64,000 bases of DNA from Bradyrhizobium sp. CCGB01 (GTDB lineage: Bacteria > Pseudomonadota > Alphaproteobacteria > Rhizobiales > Xanthobacteraceae): positions 3,224,001-3,288,000 of the forward strand of contig NZ_JANADK010000001.1 in NCBI RefSeq assembly GCF_024199795.1. Direction: 5' to 3'. Shown here in pieces: positions 16,489-28,930 of this stretch. Numbering within the stretch: position 1 is the first letter of the stretch; each line of letters begins with the position of its first letter. The position numbers were made by a program, and so were the translations under genes. A model generated the notes under the pieces. That model saw only the letters and a program-made list of their open reading frames with translations. It had not been told where the DNA came from and did not search any database.

Positions 16489-17889
16489 ATGCAAAGCCCC
16501 GCCGGCATTCTCAGCGACATTTGGACCTCCGTCGGTGGCGACGGCGCCGCGCTCGAACGTGTGCGGCTGACCGGTGAAGAACCGCAAATTCCGTCTTCGT
16601 TTCGCGTCGCCGTCGCCGGACAGACGACGATCGCTGCTGCGGGGCTCGCTGCAGCCGAAATCTGGCGGCTGCGCAGCGGAGAGGCGCAAAATGTCTCCGT
16701 CGACATGCGCCATGCCGTCGCCGAATGCCGTTCCGAGCGTTATCTGCGCCTCGACGACAAGCCGCCGCCGCCGGCCTGGGACGCGATCGCCGGCGTGTAC
16801 AGGACCGGCGACAACCGCTTCGTCCGCTGCCACACCAATTTTCCGCATCATCGCGATGCCGTCTGCAAGGTGCTGGGCTGCGAGCCCGAGCGCGAAAAAG
16901 TGCAGGCCGCACTGATGCAGTGGAAGGGCGAAGATTTTGAAACTGCGGCTTATGCTGCGGGCGGCGTCGTTGCGTTGATGCGATCTCACGACGAATGGTC
17001 TGCGCTGCCACAGGCGCGCGCGCTCGCCGAACTGCCGCTGATCTCGATCGAGAAAATCGGCGAAGCCTCGCCCAAGTCGTGGCCAAAAGGCGATCGTCCG
17101 CTCGCGGGCCTGCGTGTGCTCGATCTCTCCCGCGTCATCGCGGGCCCCGTTGCCGGCCGCACGCTCGCCGCGCATGGCGCCGACGTGCTGCTGGTCTCGG
17201 GGCCCGAGCTGCCGGCCATTCCCTGGCTCACCATCGACACCGGCCGCGGCAAGCTCACGACTTTCATCGAACTGAAGAGCGAGGCGGGCAGGGCGCAGAT
17301 GCGCGAGCTGCTGAAGGGCGCCGACATCTTCTCGCAAGGCTATCGTCCGCGCGCGCTTGCAGCCCTCGGCCTTTCACCGGAGGATGCGGCGGAGATCAAT
17401 CCCGGCATCGTCTATGTCACGCTGTCGGCCTATGGTCACTCCGGTCCATGGGCCGAGCGGCGCGGTTTCGATTCACTGGTGCAGACCGCGACCGGCTTCA
17501 ATCACGCCGAGGGCCAGGCCGCCGGCATCGACGGTCCGAAGGAGTTGCCGGCGCAGATGCTCGACCATGCTACCGGCTATCTGATGGCGTTCGGCGCGAT
17601 GATGGCCAGGGCGCGCCAGGCCCGCGAAGGCGGCAGCTGGCACGTGCGCGTGTCGCTGGCGCAGACCGGGCGCTGGCTGTGGAATCTGGGCCGGCTCGAC
17701 GGCGGTCTGAACACCCCGGATCTTACGGGCGAGGCCGTACATGCTGCGTTCATCGAGACCATGCCATCTGGCTTCGGCACGTTGAAGGCGGTGCGCCATG
17801 CGGCGCTGCTGTCGACAACGCCGGCAGGGTGGAGCCGTCCGGCGACGCCGCTCGGCAGTCATCCGGCACGATGGCCGGAGCAAAGCTGA
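16489..17889 (+). CDS. CoA transferase, CaiB/BaiF family (family III)
   Basis: A 466-residue protein. The N-terminal part (1-200) is a divergent copy of the fold with an EVRLRSGEAQNVSVDMRHA-like segment, and the central part carries recognisable family III features: LRVLDLSRVIAGPVAGRTLAAHGADVLLV (about 207-235), KSEAGRAQMRELLKGADIFSQGYRPRALAALG, and VYVTLSAYGHSGPWAERRGFDSLVQTATG. Family III enzymes move CoA between carboxylic acids through an aspartyl-CoA intermediate. The start ATG follows AGGGAGAG. No catabolic partner gene is adjacent, so the acid substrate is unknown. Confidence 0.88.
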   Translation: MQSPAGILSDIWTSVGGDGAALERVRLTGEEPQIPSSFRVAVAGQTTIAAAGLAAAEIWRLRSGEAQNVSVDMRHAVAECRSERYLRLDDKPPPPAWDAIAGVYRTGDNRFVRCHTNFPHHRDAVCKVLGCEPEREKVQAALMQWKGEDFETAAYAAGGVVALMRSHDEWSALPQARALAELPLISIEKIGEASPKSWPKGDRPLAGLRVLDLSRVIAGPVAGRTLAAHGADVLLVSGPELPAIPWLTIDTGRGKLTTFIELKSEAGRAQMRELLKGADIFSQGYRPRALAALGLSPEDAAEINPGIVYVTLSAYGHSGPWAERRGFDSLVQTATGFNHAEGQAAGIDGPKELPAQMLDHATGYLMAFGAMMARARQAREGGSWHVRVSLAQTGRWLWNLGRLDGGLNTPDLTGEAVHAAFIETMPSGFGTLKAVRHAALLSTTPAGWSRPATPLGSHPARWPEQS

Positions 17890-18034
17890 CGTGAAGCTGA
17901 CGCATCGCAATATTTTAACGCAAACGGAAAGGCGTTCCTCGTTTTTTAGGTTGTTTGAAATCCCAATTCGGCACTATTAGCGCGACCGATAAGGCAGTCG
18001 TCTGCCGAGATCGTCGCAGACACGACCGGGCCCC

Positions 18035-19279
18035 ATGGTAGTTGAAAATACCAAGCGATTGCAGGTGTTTACAAAACGACGGGTGATTTCATCCGTAGTT
18101 TTACTGGCACTCGCCGGCGCCGGTGCCTATGGCTTCGTCTATGCGGGGGCCAAGGAAAAGAAGCACTCCGAGCTTTCCAGTCAGTCGCGCAGGAATGCGC
18201 AGAACTTCACGCCGACGCCGTCCGAGTGGGCGACGCTGACGATCGAGCCGGTCAAGGCCAAGACCTTCCGGGCCGAATATGTCACCGAGGGCAAGGTCGC
18301 GGTCGACGAGGACCGCTCGACGCCGGTGTTCTCGCCCTATGCGGGCCGAGTGACCAAGCTGCTCGCCAAGCCGGGCGAGATGCTGAAGCAAGGTCAACCG
18401 CTGTTCACAATCGAGGCCGCCGACACCGTGCAGGCCCAGAACGATTTCATCGCGGCGATGACCGCGCAGAACAAGGCGAAGTCGGCGCTCGAGCTTTCCG
18501 ACCTCCAGTTCAAGCGCGCCAAGGATCTCTACGAGGGCCGCGCCATTCCGCTGAAGGACTATCAGCAGGCGGAAGCGACCCAGGTCCAGGCGCAGAACGA
18601 CATGCGCTCCTCGGGGACGGCGCTGGAGGCCGCGCGCAACAAGCTGCGCATCCTCGGCTTCACCGACGAGACCATCAAGGCATTCCTGGAGAAGGGCACG
18701 ATCAATCCGGAGCTCACGATCTATTCGCCGATCTCCGGCACCGTCGTGCAGCGCAAGATCGGCCCGGGCCAGTACGTCAATTCCGGCGCCAGCGATCCGG
18801 TGTTCGTGGTCGGCGATCTCTCCACGGTCTGGCTCACCGCCTTCGTGCGCGAGAGTGATGCGGCCGCGGTGTGCATCGGGCAGGACATCACCGTCAACGT
18901 CATGGCGCTCCCGGGCCGTCCGCTCACCGCGAAGATCAACTATGTCGCCGCCGCGATTGATCCGACCACGCGCCGCCTGCTGGTCCGCGCCACCATCGAC
19001 AACAAGGACGGGCTGCTCAAGCCCGAGATGTTCGCCAACGTCACGATCTATTCGGCCGGCGACCGTGCCGCGCCCGCGGTGCCGAAGCAGTCGCTGATCT
19101 ACGAAGGCGACCAGGTCCGCATCTGGGTTGCGCGCGAGGACAAGTCGGTCGAGCTGCGCCAGATCAAGATCGGCCTCATCAACGGCAACCTCGTCGAGGT
19201 CACCAGCAATTTGAAGCCCGGCGAGCAGATCGTCGTGAAGGGCAGCCTCTTCATCGACCGCGCGGCGTCCGGTAGCTGA
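18035..19279 (+). CDS. RND efflux periplasmic adaptor (CzcB/CusB-like)
   Basis: A membrane fusion protein of 414 residues with one N-terminal anchor (about 17-37, ISSVVLLALAGAGAYGFVYAG), then a periplasmic beta-barrel/lipoyl/coiled-coil layout. Lipoyl halves are at FSPYAGRVTKLLAKPGEMLKQGQPLF and LTIYSPISGTVVQRKIGPGQYV; the coiled coil lies between them (about 130-205); the C-terminal membrane-proximal domain ends at IVVKGSLFIDRA. It bridges an inner-membrane RND pump to an outer-membrane channel. It is 29 bp upstream of the RND gene and clearly cotranscribed. No extra His-rich metal-binding tail is seen. Confidence 0.92.
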   Translation: MVVENTKRLQVFTKRRVISSVVLLALAGAGAYGFVYAGAKEKKHSELSSQSRRNAQNFTPTPSEWATLTIEPVKAKTFRAEYVTEGKVAVDEDRSTPVFSPYAGRVTKLLAKPGEMLKQGQPLFTIEAADTVQAQNDFIAAMTAQNKAKSALELSDLQFKRAKDLYEGRAIPLKDYQQAEATQVQAQNDMRSSGTALEAARNKLRILGFTDETIKAFLEKGTINPELTIYSPISGTVVQRKIGPGQYVNSGASDPVFVVGDLSTVWLTAFVRESDAAAVCIGQDITVNVMALPGRPLTAKINYVAAAIDPTTRRLLVRATIDNKDGLLKPEMFANVTIYSAGDRAAPAVPKQSLIYEGDQVRIWVAREDKSVELRQIKIGLINGNLVEVTSNLKPGEQIVVKGSLFIDRAASGS

Positions 19280-19308
19280 TCGACGACCCAAGAAAATTGA
19301 AGACCTGA

Positions 19309-22425
<3,117 letters not shown>

Positions 22426-22444
22426 GCGCGGGCGCCGCTGCGAT

Positions 22445-23356
22445 TCAAAAACCGTAGAGCCGTGCCGGATTGTCGACCAGGATCTTCTTGCGCACATCCG
22501 CATCCGGCGCCCACACCGGAAGCTGGTTGAGCAGGCGGCCGTCATCGATCTGGTAGAACGGCGCGATGTCGGTGGCTTTGCGTCCCTCGACATGGCTTGA
22601 ATCCGGATGCGGCCAGTCGGTGCCCCAGACGATGCGGTCGGCATTGGCCGCGATCAGCGCGCGGGCATAGGGAACCATGTCCTGATAGTCGGGCGCGAGC
22701 CTTGACGAGCGATAGGCTCCCGAAATCTTCACATAGGCCTTGCCGGATTTGACGAGCGCGACCAGGTCGGAAAATCCCGGCTGCTCCAGTCCGAGCGAAG
22801 CCTCGAGCCCGCCAAAGTGGTCGAACACGGCGGGCACCGGTGCGGCCAGCACGAGGTCCTTGATCGCCGAGATCATCGGCAGCGTCGTATAGAGCTGCAC
22901 ATGCCAGCCGCGCGCCTTCATGCGTTCGATCGCCGCGGTGAAGCGGGTCCGGCCGACATCGGGATCGTTGACGCCGTCGGTGGCGAGATTGATGCGGATG
23001 CCGCGGAAGCCGTCAGCCTGCATCGCATCAAGCGCGGCTTCCGTGGTCTTGTCGTCGATCACGGCCACCCCGCGCGCGGTGGCGCCGCGCGCCCTGATGC
23101 CGAACAGGCTGGAGGAATTGTCGGCGCCATAGACGCTCGGCGTCACGATCACCACGCGTTCGATATGCAGCGCCTTGTGCAGCGCCGCCATCTCTTCAGG
23201 GCTCGCCGGTCCCGGCGTATAGACGCGCCCCGCGAAGAACGGAAACTTTTCGACGTCGCCATGGATGTGGGTGTGGCAGTCGCAGGCGTGCAGCGGAACG
23301 TCGAAATTAACCGGCGTCGCGGGCTGCGACGCCCGCGCGAGGGCTTTGCTGGTCAT
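22445..23356 (-). CDS. Amidohydrolase, 2-pyrone-4,6-dicarboxylate hydrolase-like
   Basis: A TIM-barrel amidohydrolase of 303 residues. Metal/active-site features are CDCHTHIHGD (about 27-36) at strand 1, RGIRINLATDG, VFDHFGGLEA, KISGAYR and, near the end, IVWGTDWPHPDSS with the catalytic aspartate. This set matches LigI-type 2-pyrone-4,6-dicarboxylate hydrolases and sugar-lactone relatives, which open a lactone ring in aromatic or sugar-acid catabolism. No ligABC genes are present here, so the substrate is open. It converges with the RND operon, ending 19 bp from it. Confidence 0.85.
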   Translation of the reverse strand: MTSKALARASQPATPVNFDVPLHACDCHTHIHGDVEKFPFFAGRVYTPGPASPEEMAALHKALHIERVVIVTPSVYGADNSSSLFGIRARGATARGVAVIDDKTTEAALDAMQADGFRGIRINLATDGVNDPDVGRTRFTAAIERMKARGWHVQLYTTLPMISAIKDLVLAAPVPAVFDHFGGLEASLGLEQPGFSDLVALVKSGKAYVKISGAYRSSRLAPDYQDMVPYARALIAANADRIVWGTDWPHPDSSHVEGRKATDIAPFYQIDDGRLLNQLPVWAPDADVRKKILVDNPARLYGF

Positions 23357-23577
23357 GGGGACTCCGGCGGTAGGGAGGCAAGCAGGACGCTACGTCGGTT
23401 GAGATGGTTTCTCCCCCTGTTTGGTTCATTTGAGATCGGAGACAACAACATATCGATCGCGAAGTCACCCCATGTCAGTCGCCCGAAACTGCGCTACCTC
23501 GCGATCGAGATAGGGACTGCTCGGACAAGTTGCAATTTAGTGGCCGCGTCAAATATACTCCAGTCCTGGGGGCGAAG

Positions 23578-25320
23578 ATGGGCGATTGGTATCTTTGGGA
23601 TGGGAGCGAAAACAATGGCCCAATGGACTGGAGCGAGGTCGGCGATCGCATTCAGCGCCATTCCAATCCAGACCTGATCAGGGTTTGGCGGGATGGCTTG
23701 GTTGGTTGGAAGACGATTGCAGAGGCCTTGGCCGTAGTCGGCACCGGCTCGCTCGGGGCGGCCAAATTGGAACGCGCCGACGAAGCCCCGCAGTCACCAG
23801 TAAGTCGAAATATCGTGGCGAAACACTGGAAAGGCGAATTTCCGCTTGGCATTTCGTACTGGGTCGTCGGCTTAGGCAGCAACATTCTTGCCGGGGTCGT
23901 CATCGGTCTGTTGGGTGCCTTCACGCGAGGGTCACACAATCCAACCCGCATCTTCGTGTTCTATGTCTTGCTTTGGTCGTCCATCGCCTGTCTCTGCATC
24001 TGGCAATTCGTTGGTACTTGGCGATCCGCTCAACGTCGCAAGGGTGAACGTGCAGCGATGGGAAAGCGCGCGGTGTGGGCCTGGACCGCGCAATTCATGA
24101 TCTGCCTCGGAGTCTTGAATGCCGTCGTTGTGTTTGTCAGAACGGCGATTCCGCAGATCGCAGAAGCGACGAGTATCGCGTTTATGGATGACCCGCGGAT
24201 ACCGTCCTACTCGATCAGGCTCCTGAACAACGGATCAGAAATTGAAATTTCCGGCGGTATCAAGTTTGGCCTCTCGACCGATTTTGAGAAGATTCTGAAC
24301 GCGTCACCCGGCGTGGGGGCAGTTCACCTGGACAGCATCGGCGGCCGAATTGGCGAGGGCGAGAGGCTGAGCGCCATCATCAAGAGCAGGGGCTTGGACA
24401 CTTATGTCGAGGCCAATTGTATGTCCGCCTGCACCCTGGCATTCGTTGCCGGCCGTCAAAGAGTCCTGAAGAAGGGCGCCCAACTGGGTTTTCATCGGGC
24501 AGCCTTTGCCGGAGATGACGGGTTGGACGATAGCGCCGAGCGTTCGATCTACAAGGCAGCCGGAATAAGCAGTTCCTTCATAGAGCCCGCTTTGGTGACG
24601 CGGAATGCGGACATGTGGAGCCCGTCAGAAGCGGAGTTGCTGTCGGCCCGCGTCGTGACCAGAATATCAAGTGGTGACGAATATGCGTTTGGCGGAACGG
24701 GCGGAAGGTTCACGCGAGACGATTGGGACAAGGTGCTTCAGAACTCTGCGTCAATGTACAGGGCGTTGAAGCAGGCTTATCCGCAGACGTACGACGAGAT
24801 ACTGGATATCGTCACGCAGGGCACGTCGAAAGGAATTGCACGAGCCGAGCTGACCGGGCAAGCTCGCGCCAAGGTGACCGAGATCATAGGGAAGCTGCTA
24901 CCCTTGGCGGACGATTCCGTTTTGATCGATTTTGGAAAGCTTGTCATCGACCAGTACAGCGCAGTTCAGGCGCAGGACGGCGCAGCCTGCTATAGATATG
25001 CGTCGGGCCAACCGGATCAAAATCTCATCAAACTGATTCCGGCGCGCTTGGCCGAGCGCGAAGTGGAGTTGAACGCACGAATTATCATGTCGGCGCAAAA
25101 GCGCCCTGATCCTGTCACCAACGATCGATCTTGGGAGAAGATCCGGGCAGGCCTTAATCTAAGGGGATATACGGACAAAGACCTCGAATTGCTGAATGGT
25201 AAATCGGTCGGTGCCGCGGACTACGTGCGCTACTGCGACGTCGCAATAGCGTTGTATCGCGAGATCACGAGCCTCCCGCCGACGGAGGCTGCTGGCGTGC
25301 TTCGCGAATTCCTCTCCTGA
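23578..25320 (+). CDS. Orphan membrane protein: GYF-like domain, three TM segments, ClpP-like periplasmic domain
   Basis: A protein of 580 residues from the ATG at 23578 (GGGGGCG precedes it). Residues 1-50 look like a GYF_2-type domain (WYLWDGSENNGPMDW ... RVWRDGLVGWKTI). Hydrophobic segments are at about 92-112, 122-143 and 166-187. Residues about 205-345 resemble the ClpP/crotonase-fold 'periplasmic ClpP-like' family: VHLDSIGGRIGEG (the GG oxyanion region), CMSACTLAF with the candidate serine between two cysteines, and LGFHRAAF with the candidate histidine. The rest is helical and unrecognised. By eye its codon use is less GC-rich at third positions than its neighbours, which suggests acquisition. 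I cannot assign a biological role. Confidence 0.75.
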   Translation: MGDWYLWDGSENNGPMDWSEVGDRIQRHSNPDLIRVWRDGLVGWKTIAEALAVVGTGSLGAAKLERADEAPQSPVSRNIVAKHWKGEFPLGISYWVVGLGSNILAGVVIGLLGAFTRGSHNPTRIFVFYVLLWSSIACLCIWQFVGTWRSAQRRKGERAAMGKRAVWAWTAQFMICLGVLNAVVVFVRTAIPQIAEATSIAFMDDPRIPSYSIRLLNNGSEIEISGGIKFGLSTDFEKILNASPGVGAVHLDSIGGRIGEGERLSAIIKSRGLDTYVEANCMSACTLAFVAGRQRVLKKGAQLGFHRAAFAGDDGLDDSAERSIYKAAGISSSFIEPALVTRNADMWSPSEAELLSARVVTRISSGDEYAFGGTGGRFTRDDWDKVLQNSASMYRALKQAYPQTYDEILDIVTQGTSKGIARAELTGQARAKVTEIIGKLLPLADDSVLIDFGKLVIDQYSAVQAQDGAACYRYASGQPDQNLIKLIPARLAEREVELNARIIMSAQKRPDPVTNDRSWEKIRAGLNLRGYTDKDLELLNGKSVGAADYVRYCDVAIALYREITSLPPTEAAGVLREFLS

Positions 25321-25413
25321 CGGGGCGGTTGTCGGCGCGCCGATGGCGCCGGGCTCGATCGCACCAAGGTAGGCGGTTGCGAAAGCCCGGATGCGGATAT
25401 GGGGCGCGGACCT

Positions 25414-26844
25414 CTACTGCCCCGACGGGGTGCGCAGGCCGTGCCAGGCGTCGCGGACCTGCTGGTAGTGTACCTCGGGCAGATAGTCCGGCGTGTTGAG
25501 GCTCAGCGTCTTGACGTCGAGATGGCCGACCGCGCTGAGCAGCGTGTAGGAGGCGATCACGCGGTCGCGCAGCGCGCCGATCAGGCGGGCCTTGGCCTGG
25601 ATCAGATCGGCCTGCGAGTTCAGCACATCCACCGTCGTGCGCTGCCCGCCGGCGGCCTCGCGCTGCACGCCCTGGAGCGCAACGGTTGCCGCCTTCACCT
25701 CCGACTCGGAAGCGGAGACCGTGATCTTGGCGCCTTCATTGGCAACCCAGGCGCTGGTCGCCGCCGTGCGCGCCTGGTTGCGCACCTGGTCGAGCACGAG
25801 CCGGCTCTGCGCCGTGATCTCCTTGGCCTGCCGGGTCTGCGCGGCGGCCTGTCCGCCGTCGTAGATCGGCGCGGTGACGTTGGCGACGATCGAGGCCTGG
25901 TCTTCGGCGAGGGTGCTCAGCGTCGGGTCGTTGCTGCGGCTCTTGCTGGCGCTGCCCTGGAGGCTGGCGCTCGGCAGCAGCGCGCCTTCGGCGATCCGGA
26001 TATTGGTGGAGGCGACATCGACGTCGTAGCCCGCCGCCATCACCGCCGGATGCTGGCGGATCGCCATCGTCAGCGCATCCTCGCGGCTCTTCGGCAGATA
26101 GCGGTCGACGACTTCGGCGGCCCGCAGCTGCGACGGCGCATTGCCGATCACCTGCGCGTAGACTGCCTGACTCACCGCCAGCGCGACCTCTGCGGCGTTG
26201 AGATCGGCAAGGCCGCGATTGAGTCGCGCCTCGGCCTGGGCACTGTCGGTCGGCGTGACGTCGCCTACGTTGAGGCGGCGCTGGGTGACGGCGAGCGTCT
26301 CGCGCAGGAAGGCGACGTTGGAACGTTGCGCCTCGACCAGCGACTGGTTGGCCAGCACATTGGTGTAGGCGGTGACCGCGTCGAGCAGCACGCCCTGGCC
26401 GACATTGCGCAGCGCCTCGCGGCCGGACTGCACCTGAAGTTCCGCGGCGCGTACGCTGTTGGCTGTGCGGAACCCGTTGAACAGGGTCTGCGTCACGGTG
26501 ACGCCGATGACCCACGGTTTCAGATTGGCGGTCTGGATGGTGTTGTCGGGCAGCAGATTGCGCACCGATTGCAGGCCGGCGCTGAGGCTCGCCACGATCT
26601 GGGGGCGGTAGCCTGCGAGCGCCTGCGGCACATTCTCGTCCGTGGCACGTTGCCGCGCACGTTCGGCATTGAGCTGCGGATTGGTCTGGTAGGCTTTTGC
26701 AAGCGCCTCCGGCAGGGCTTCCGCCCGTGCAGCGGAGGGCAGGGCGCAACAGAGCGCCAGCGTGGTCCATGTCGCAAGCACAGAACCTACGCCCGATCGA
26801 TGCCGCGTCGTCACGCGACCAGCTCTGGCGCCACGCCCAATCAT
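25414..26844 (-). CDS. tolC: TolC-family outer-membrane channel
   Basis: A 476-residue protein with a signal peptide ending near LPSAARA (about residue 42; the start may lie a few codons downstream of the given ATG). The mature protein starts EALPEALAKAYQTNPQLNAERARQRATDENVPQALAGYRPQI, the classic TolC repeat, and has the second repeat from about residue 255 (EDALTMAIRQHPAVMAAGYDVDVASTNI). It forms the trimeric exit duct for type I secretion or RND/MFS efflux. It is not in an operon with a transporter; the RND adaptor/pump pair 3 kb away lacks its own channel, so a functional link is possible but unproven. Confidence 0.92.
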   Translation of the reverse strand: MIGRGARAGRVTTRHRSGVGSVLATWTTLALCCALPSAARAEALPEALAKAYQTNPQLNAERARQRATDENVPQALAGYRPQIVASLSAGLQSVRNLLPDNTIQTANLKPWVIGVTVTQTLFNGFRTANSVRAAELQVQSGREALRNVGQGVLLDAVTAYTNVLANQSLVEAQRSNVAFLRETLAVTQRRLNVGDVTPTDSAQAEARLNRGLADLNAAEVALAVSQAVYAQVIGNAPSQLRAAEVVDRYLPKSREDALTMAIRQHPAVMAAGYDVDVASTNIRIAEGALLPSASLQGSASKSRSNDPTLSTLAEDQASIVANVTAPIYDGGQAAAQTRQAKEITAQSRLVLDQVRNQARTAATSAWVANEGAKITVSASESEVKAATVALQGVQREAAGGQRTTVDVLNSQADLIQAKARLIGALRDRVIASYTLLSAVGHLDVKTLSLNTPDYLPEVHYQQVRDAWHGLRTPSGQ

Positions 26845-27033
26845 GTAATCCCGCTAAATCCCGGCTGTCCGCCCCCGCCGACGGTGGCCCTCTTAACTGT
26901 TTAACCAGCCGAGGTCCCGCAGGCAAACTGCCGCGGGGAAAACCCCCATCTATTCCGTGCTTGTTGCAGGTCCGTCACAGCGTTTCCGCAGGAGGGCGGC
27001 GGAGCCTTACACCAGCCTGACCATCCGCTGGCG

Positions 27034-27813
27034 TTAGCGGTTTTTGTTCACCGGCTTGCGCTTCTCGATGAACGCCGCCATGCCCTCGGAGCGGTCTTCC
27101 AGCGCGAAGGTCGCGTGGAACAGGTTGCGCTCGACGCTCATGCCTTCGGCAAGCGTGGTCTCGAAGGCGCGGTTGACCGCTTCCTTGGCCATGGCGACGG
27201 CGGGGCGCGACATCGAAGCGATCTTCTCGGCTGCCGCCATCACCTCGTCCATGAGCTTGTCAGCCGGCACGATGCGGCTGACGAGGCCGCTGCGCTCGGC
27301 TTCCGCTGCATCCATCATGCGGCCGGTGAGGCAGAGGTCCATCGCCTTCGACTTGCCGATCGCGCGGGTCAGGCGCTGGGTGCCGCCGATGCCGGGAATG
27401 GTGCCGAGCGTGATTTCGGGCTGGCCGAATTTCGCGGTATCGGCAGCAATGATGAAGTCGCACATCATGGCGAGCTCGCAGCCGCCGCCGAGCGCATAGC
27501 CCGCGACCGCGGCGATGGTCGGCTTGCGGCAGCGCGCGATGCGGTCGCCGCCGATCGCGGCAAAGTCCTCGGAGAACATGTCGATGAAGCCCTTCGGCTG
27601 CATCTCCTTGATGTCGGCGCCGGCGGCAAAGGCCTTCTCGCTGCCGGTCACGACGATGCAGCCGATGGCGTCATCGGCCTCGAGGTCGTCGACGGCCGCG
27701 GCGATCTCGCGGAAGACGCCGAAGGAGAGCGCGTTGAGCATCTTCGGCCGGTTCAGCTTGACGATGCCGACCGCGCCTTTGCTCTCGACGATGATGTGTT
27801 CGAACGTGCTCAT
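27034..27813 (-). CDS. Enoyl-CoA hydratase (short chain)
   Basis: A crotonase-fold enzyme of 259 residues with all catalytic elements. The oxyanion-hole segments are [10 protein letters not shown] (about 65-74) and [15 protein letters not shown] (about 105-119). The first catalytic glutamate region matches GGGCELA, and the second is in [19 protein letters not shown] (about 131-149). This is the bacterial FadB-like/EchA type, hydrating trans-2-enoyl-CoA in beta-oxidation or amino-acid degradation. No partner dehydrogenase is adjacent. Confidence 0.93.
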   Translation of the reverse strand: MSTFEHIIVESKGAVGIVKLNRPKMLNALSFGVFREIAAAVDDLEADDAIGCIVVTGSEKAFAAGADIKEMQPKGFIDMFSEDFAAIGGDRIARCRKPTIAAVAGYALGGGCELAMMCDFIIAADTAKFGQPEITLGTIPGIGGTQRLTRAIGKSKAMDLCLTGRMMDAAEAERSGLVSRIVPADKLMDEVMAAAEKIASMSRPAVAMAKEAVNRAFETTLAEGMSVERNLFHATFALEDRSEGMAAFIEKRKPVNKNR

Positions 27814-27902
27814 GCTCCACCCACGCGTTTGATTGGGCGGGCAATGTGCCCGCTGGCGCGGTGGGCTTCAAGGGGGCCTAGAAGCCGTCGGAACGAGGCC
27901 GT

Positions 27903-27932
27903 CCGGAACGCGCGGCGAAACGCGCGTTCCGG
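27903..27932. terminator. Very stable hairpin, possible terminator
   Basis: CCGGAACGCGCG (27903-27914) and CGCGCGTTCCGG (27921-27932) form a perfect 12-bp stem around the loop GCGAAA. No T-run follows on either strand, so it may be a processing or stability element for the leftward transcript of the Ala-rich gene. Confidence 0.55.
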
Positions 27933-27943
27933 AGGAGGTCGCT

Positions 27944-28003
27944 CAGGCCAAGAATCGGGCCAAGAATCGGGCCGGGAATCAGACCAGGAATCAGGCCATG
28001 AAC
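27944..28003. repeat. Five 12-bp tandem repeats spanning a stop codon
   Basis: The units are CAGGCCAAGAAT, CGGGCCAAGAAT, CGGGCCGGGAAT, CAGACCAGGAAT and CAGGCCATGAAC, back to back. The last two cover the final codons and the TGA of the leftward Ala-rich gene; the other three lie in its 3' untranslated region. Confidence 0.85.
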
Positions 28004-28656
28004 ATGCGTGCGGCAGAGGCCAGCGTCAGCAGGGCGCCGAAACCGATGAAGATCTTGCCGATCAGGGAGCTCTGGTCCCAGGCCGAGCTCTGGCTGCTCG
28101 CCATCACCGGTGCCGGCCGCGGCTGCGCGTCGGTTGCGGCGATCACCGCCTTCTGTGCCGGCGGATTGTCCGGCTGCAGGGCGCGGTCGAGGTCGTTGAG
28201 CTGATCGGGCGCCACCACCTGAGTTTCCTCATTCGGGGCGGCGGTATTATCGGCTGCTGCCTGAACGTTGCTGTTGGCGCGGCCGGTCATCGCGGAGGCG
28301 GCGGCAGCCGTCGGCGTATCGGCTGCGGCGATCTGCGCGTTGGCGTTGGCGACTTGCGGCGGCATCTGGCTCGAGGCCGGCACGTCGTTTTCGGCTTTCG
28401 CCACGTCGGCCTTTGCCGCGCCGTCCTTCTTGTCGGCCTTGTCCTGGGATTGTTCTTGGGATTTCTGCGCCGCCTTGCCGCTGTCGCGGTGGCGCGGCGC
28501 ATGGCGCCGCTGCTTGCCCGGCTTGACCGTGTCGGCTTGCTTGGTCGCGCTGTCCGCATCGCTGGCTGAACTCGGCGCCGCCTGTGCAGCGCCTCCGGAC
28601 AGCAAGAAAAGTCCGGCAAGAAGGATCAATGCCGCGTGTCCGCTGGCTTTCATCAT
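27991..28656 (-). CDS. Exported Ala-rich protein with C-terminal membrane segment, function unknown
   Basis: A protein of 221 residues from the ATG at 28656, which has GGGGAGA upstream; the frame is open farther upstream but without plausible coding. It has a signal peptide at residues 1-26 (LLAGLFLLSGGAAQA), then a low-complexity region rich in Ala, Asp, Lys and Gln (about 27-185), then a hydrophobic C-terminal helix (IGKIFIGFGALLTLASAARMF). I recognise no domain. It is divergent from the ECF sigma operon, so the pair may share regulation. The end of the gene runs into 12-bp tandem repeats. Confidence 0.68.
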   Translation of the reverse strand: MMKASGHAALILLAGLFLLSGGAAQAAPSSASDADSATKQADTVKPGKQRRHAPRHRDSGKAAQKSQEQSQDKADKKDGAAKADVAKAENDVPASSQMPPQVANANAQIAAADTPTAAAASAMTGRANSNVQAAADNTAAPNEETQVVAPDQLNDLDRALQPDNPPAQKAVIAATDAQPRPAPVMASSQSSAWDQSSLIGKIFIGFGALLTLASAARMFMA

Positions 28657-28870
28657 GTTGACGATCTCCCCAATTCGGCCCGTCCCGGACCGAACAGAGA
28701 CCCCGGGCCGTGACGACAGCGGGGCAAAAAGTGGGAATCTTCGGGTTACACCGGGCAAAAGCGGGGCAAACCGCGCCCCCGCGATCGGCCGCCGGGTGCG
28801 GACGGGGCCGATCGGTGTTATGAGCCGTCGCGGGTTTTGCGGCCGCATCGCGTGGCGTGGCGAGGGGGTG

Positions 28871-28886
28871 ATCACGAATTCGTGAT
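28871..28886. promoter_or_regulatory. Perfect 16-bp palindrome upstream of the ECF sigma gene
   Basis: ATCACGAATTCGTGAT is followed by TTTT. It lies 45-60 bp before the sigma gene start, in the divergent promoter region. It could be an operator or an mRNA leader hairpin. No regulator that would bind it is recognised. Confidence 0.5.
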
Positions 28887-28930
28887 TTTTCTGGCGCCGG
28901 CGTAACAAATTGAAAGAGCGGCCGAATTGC

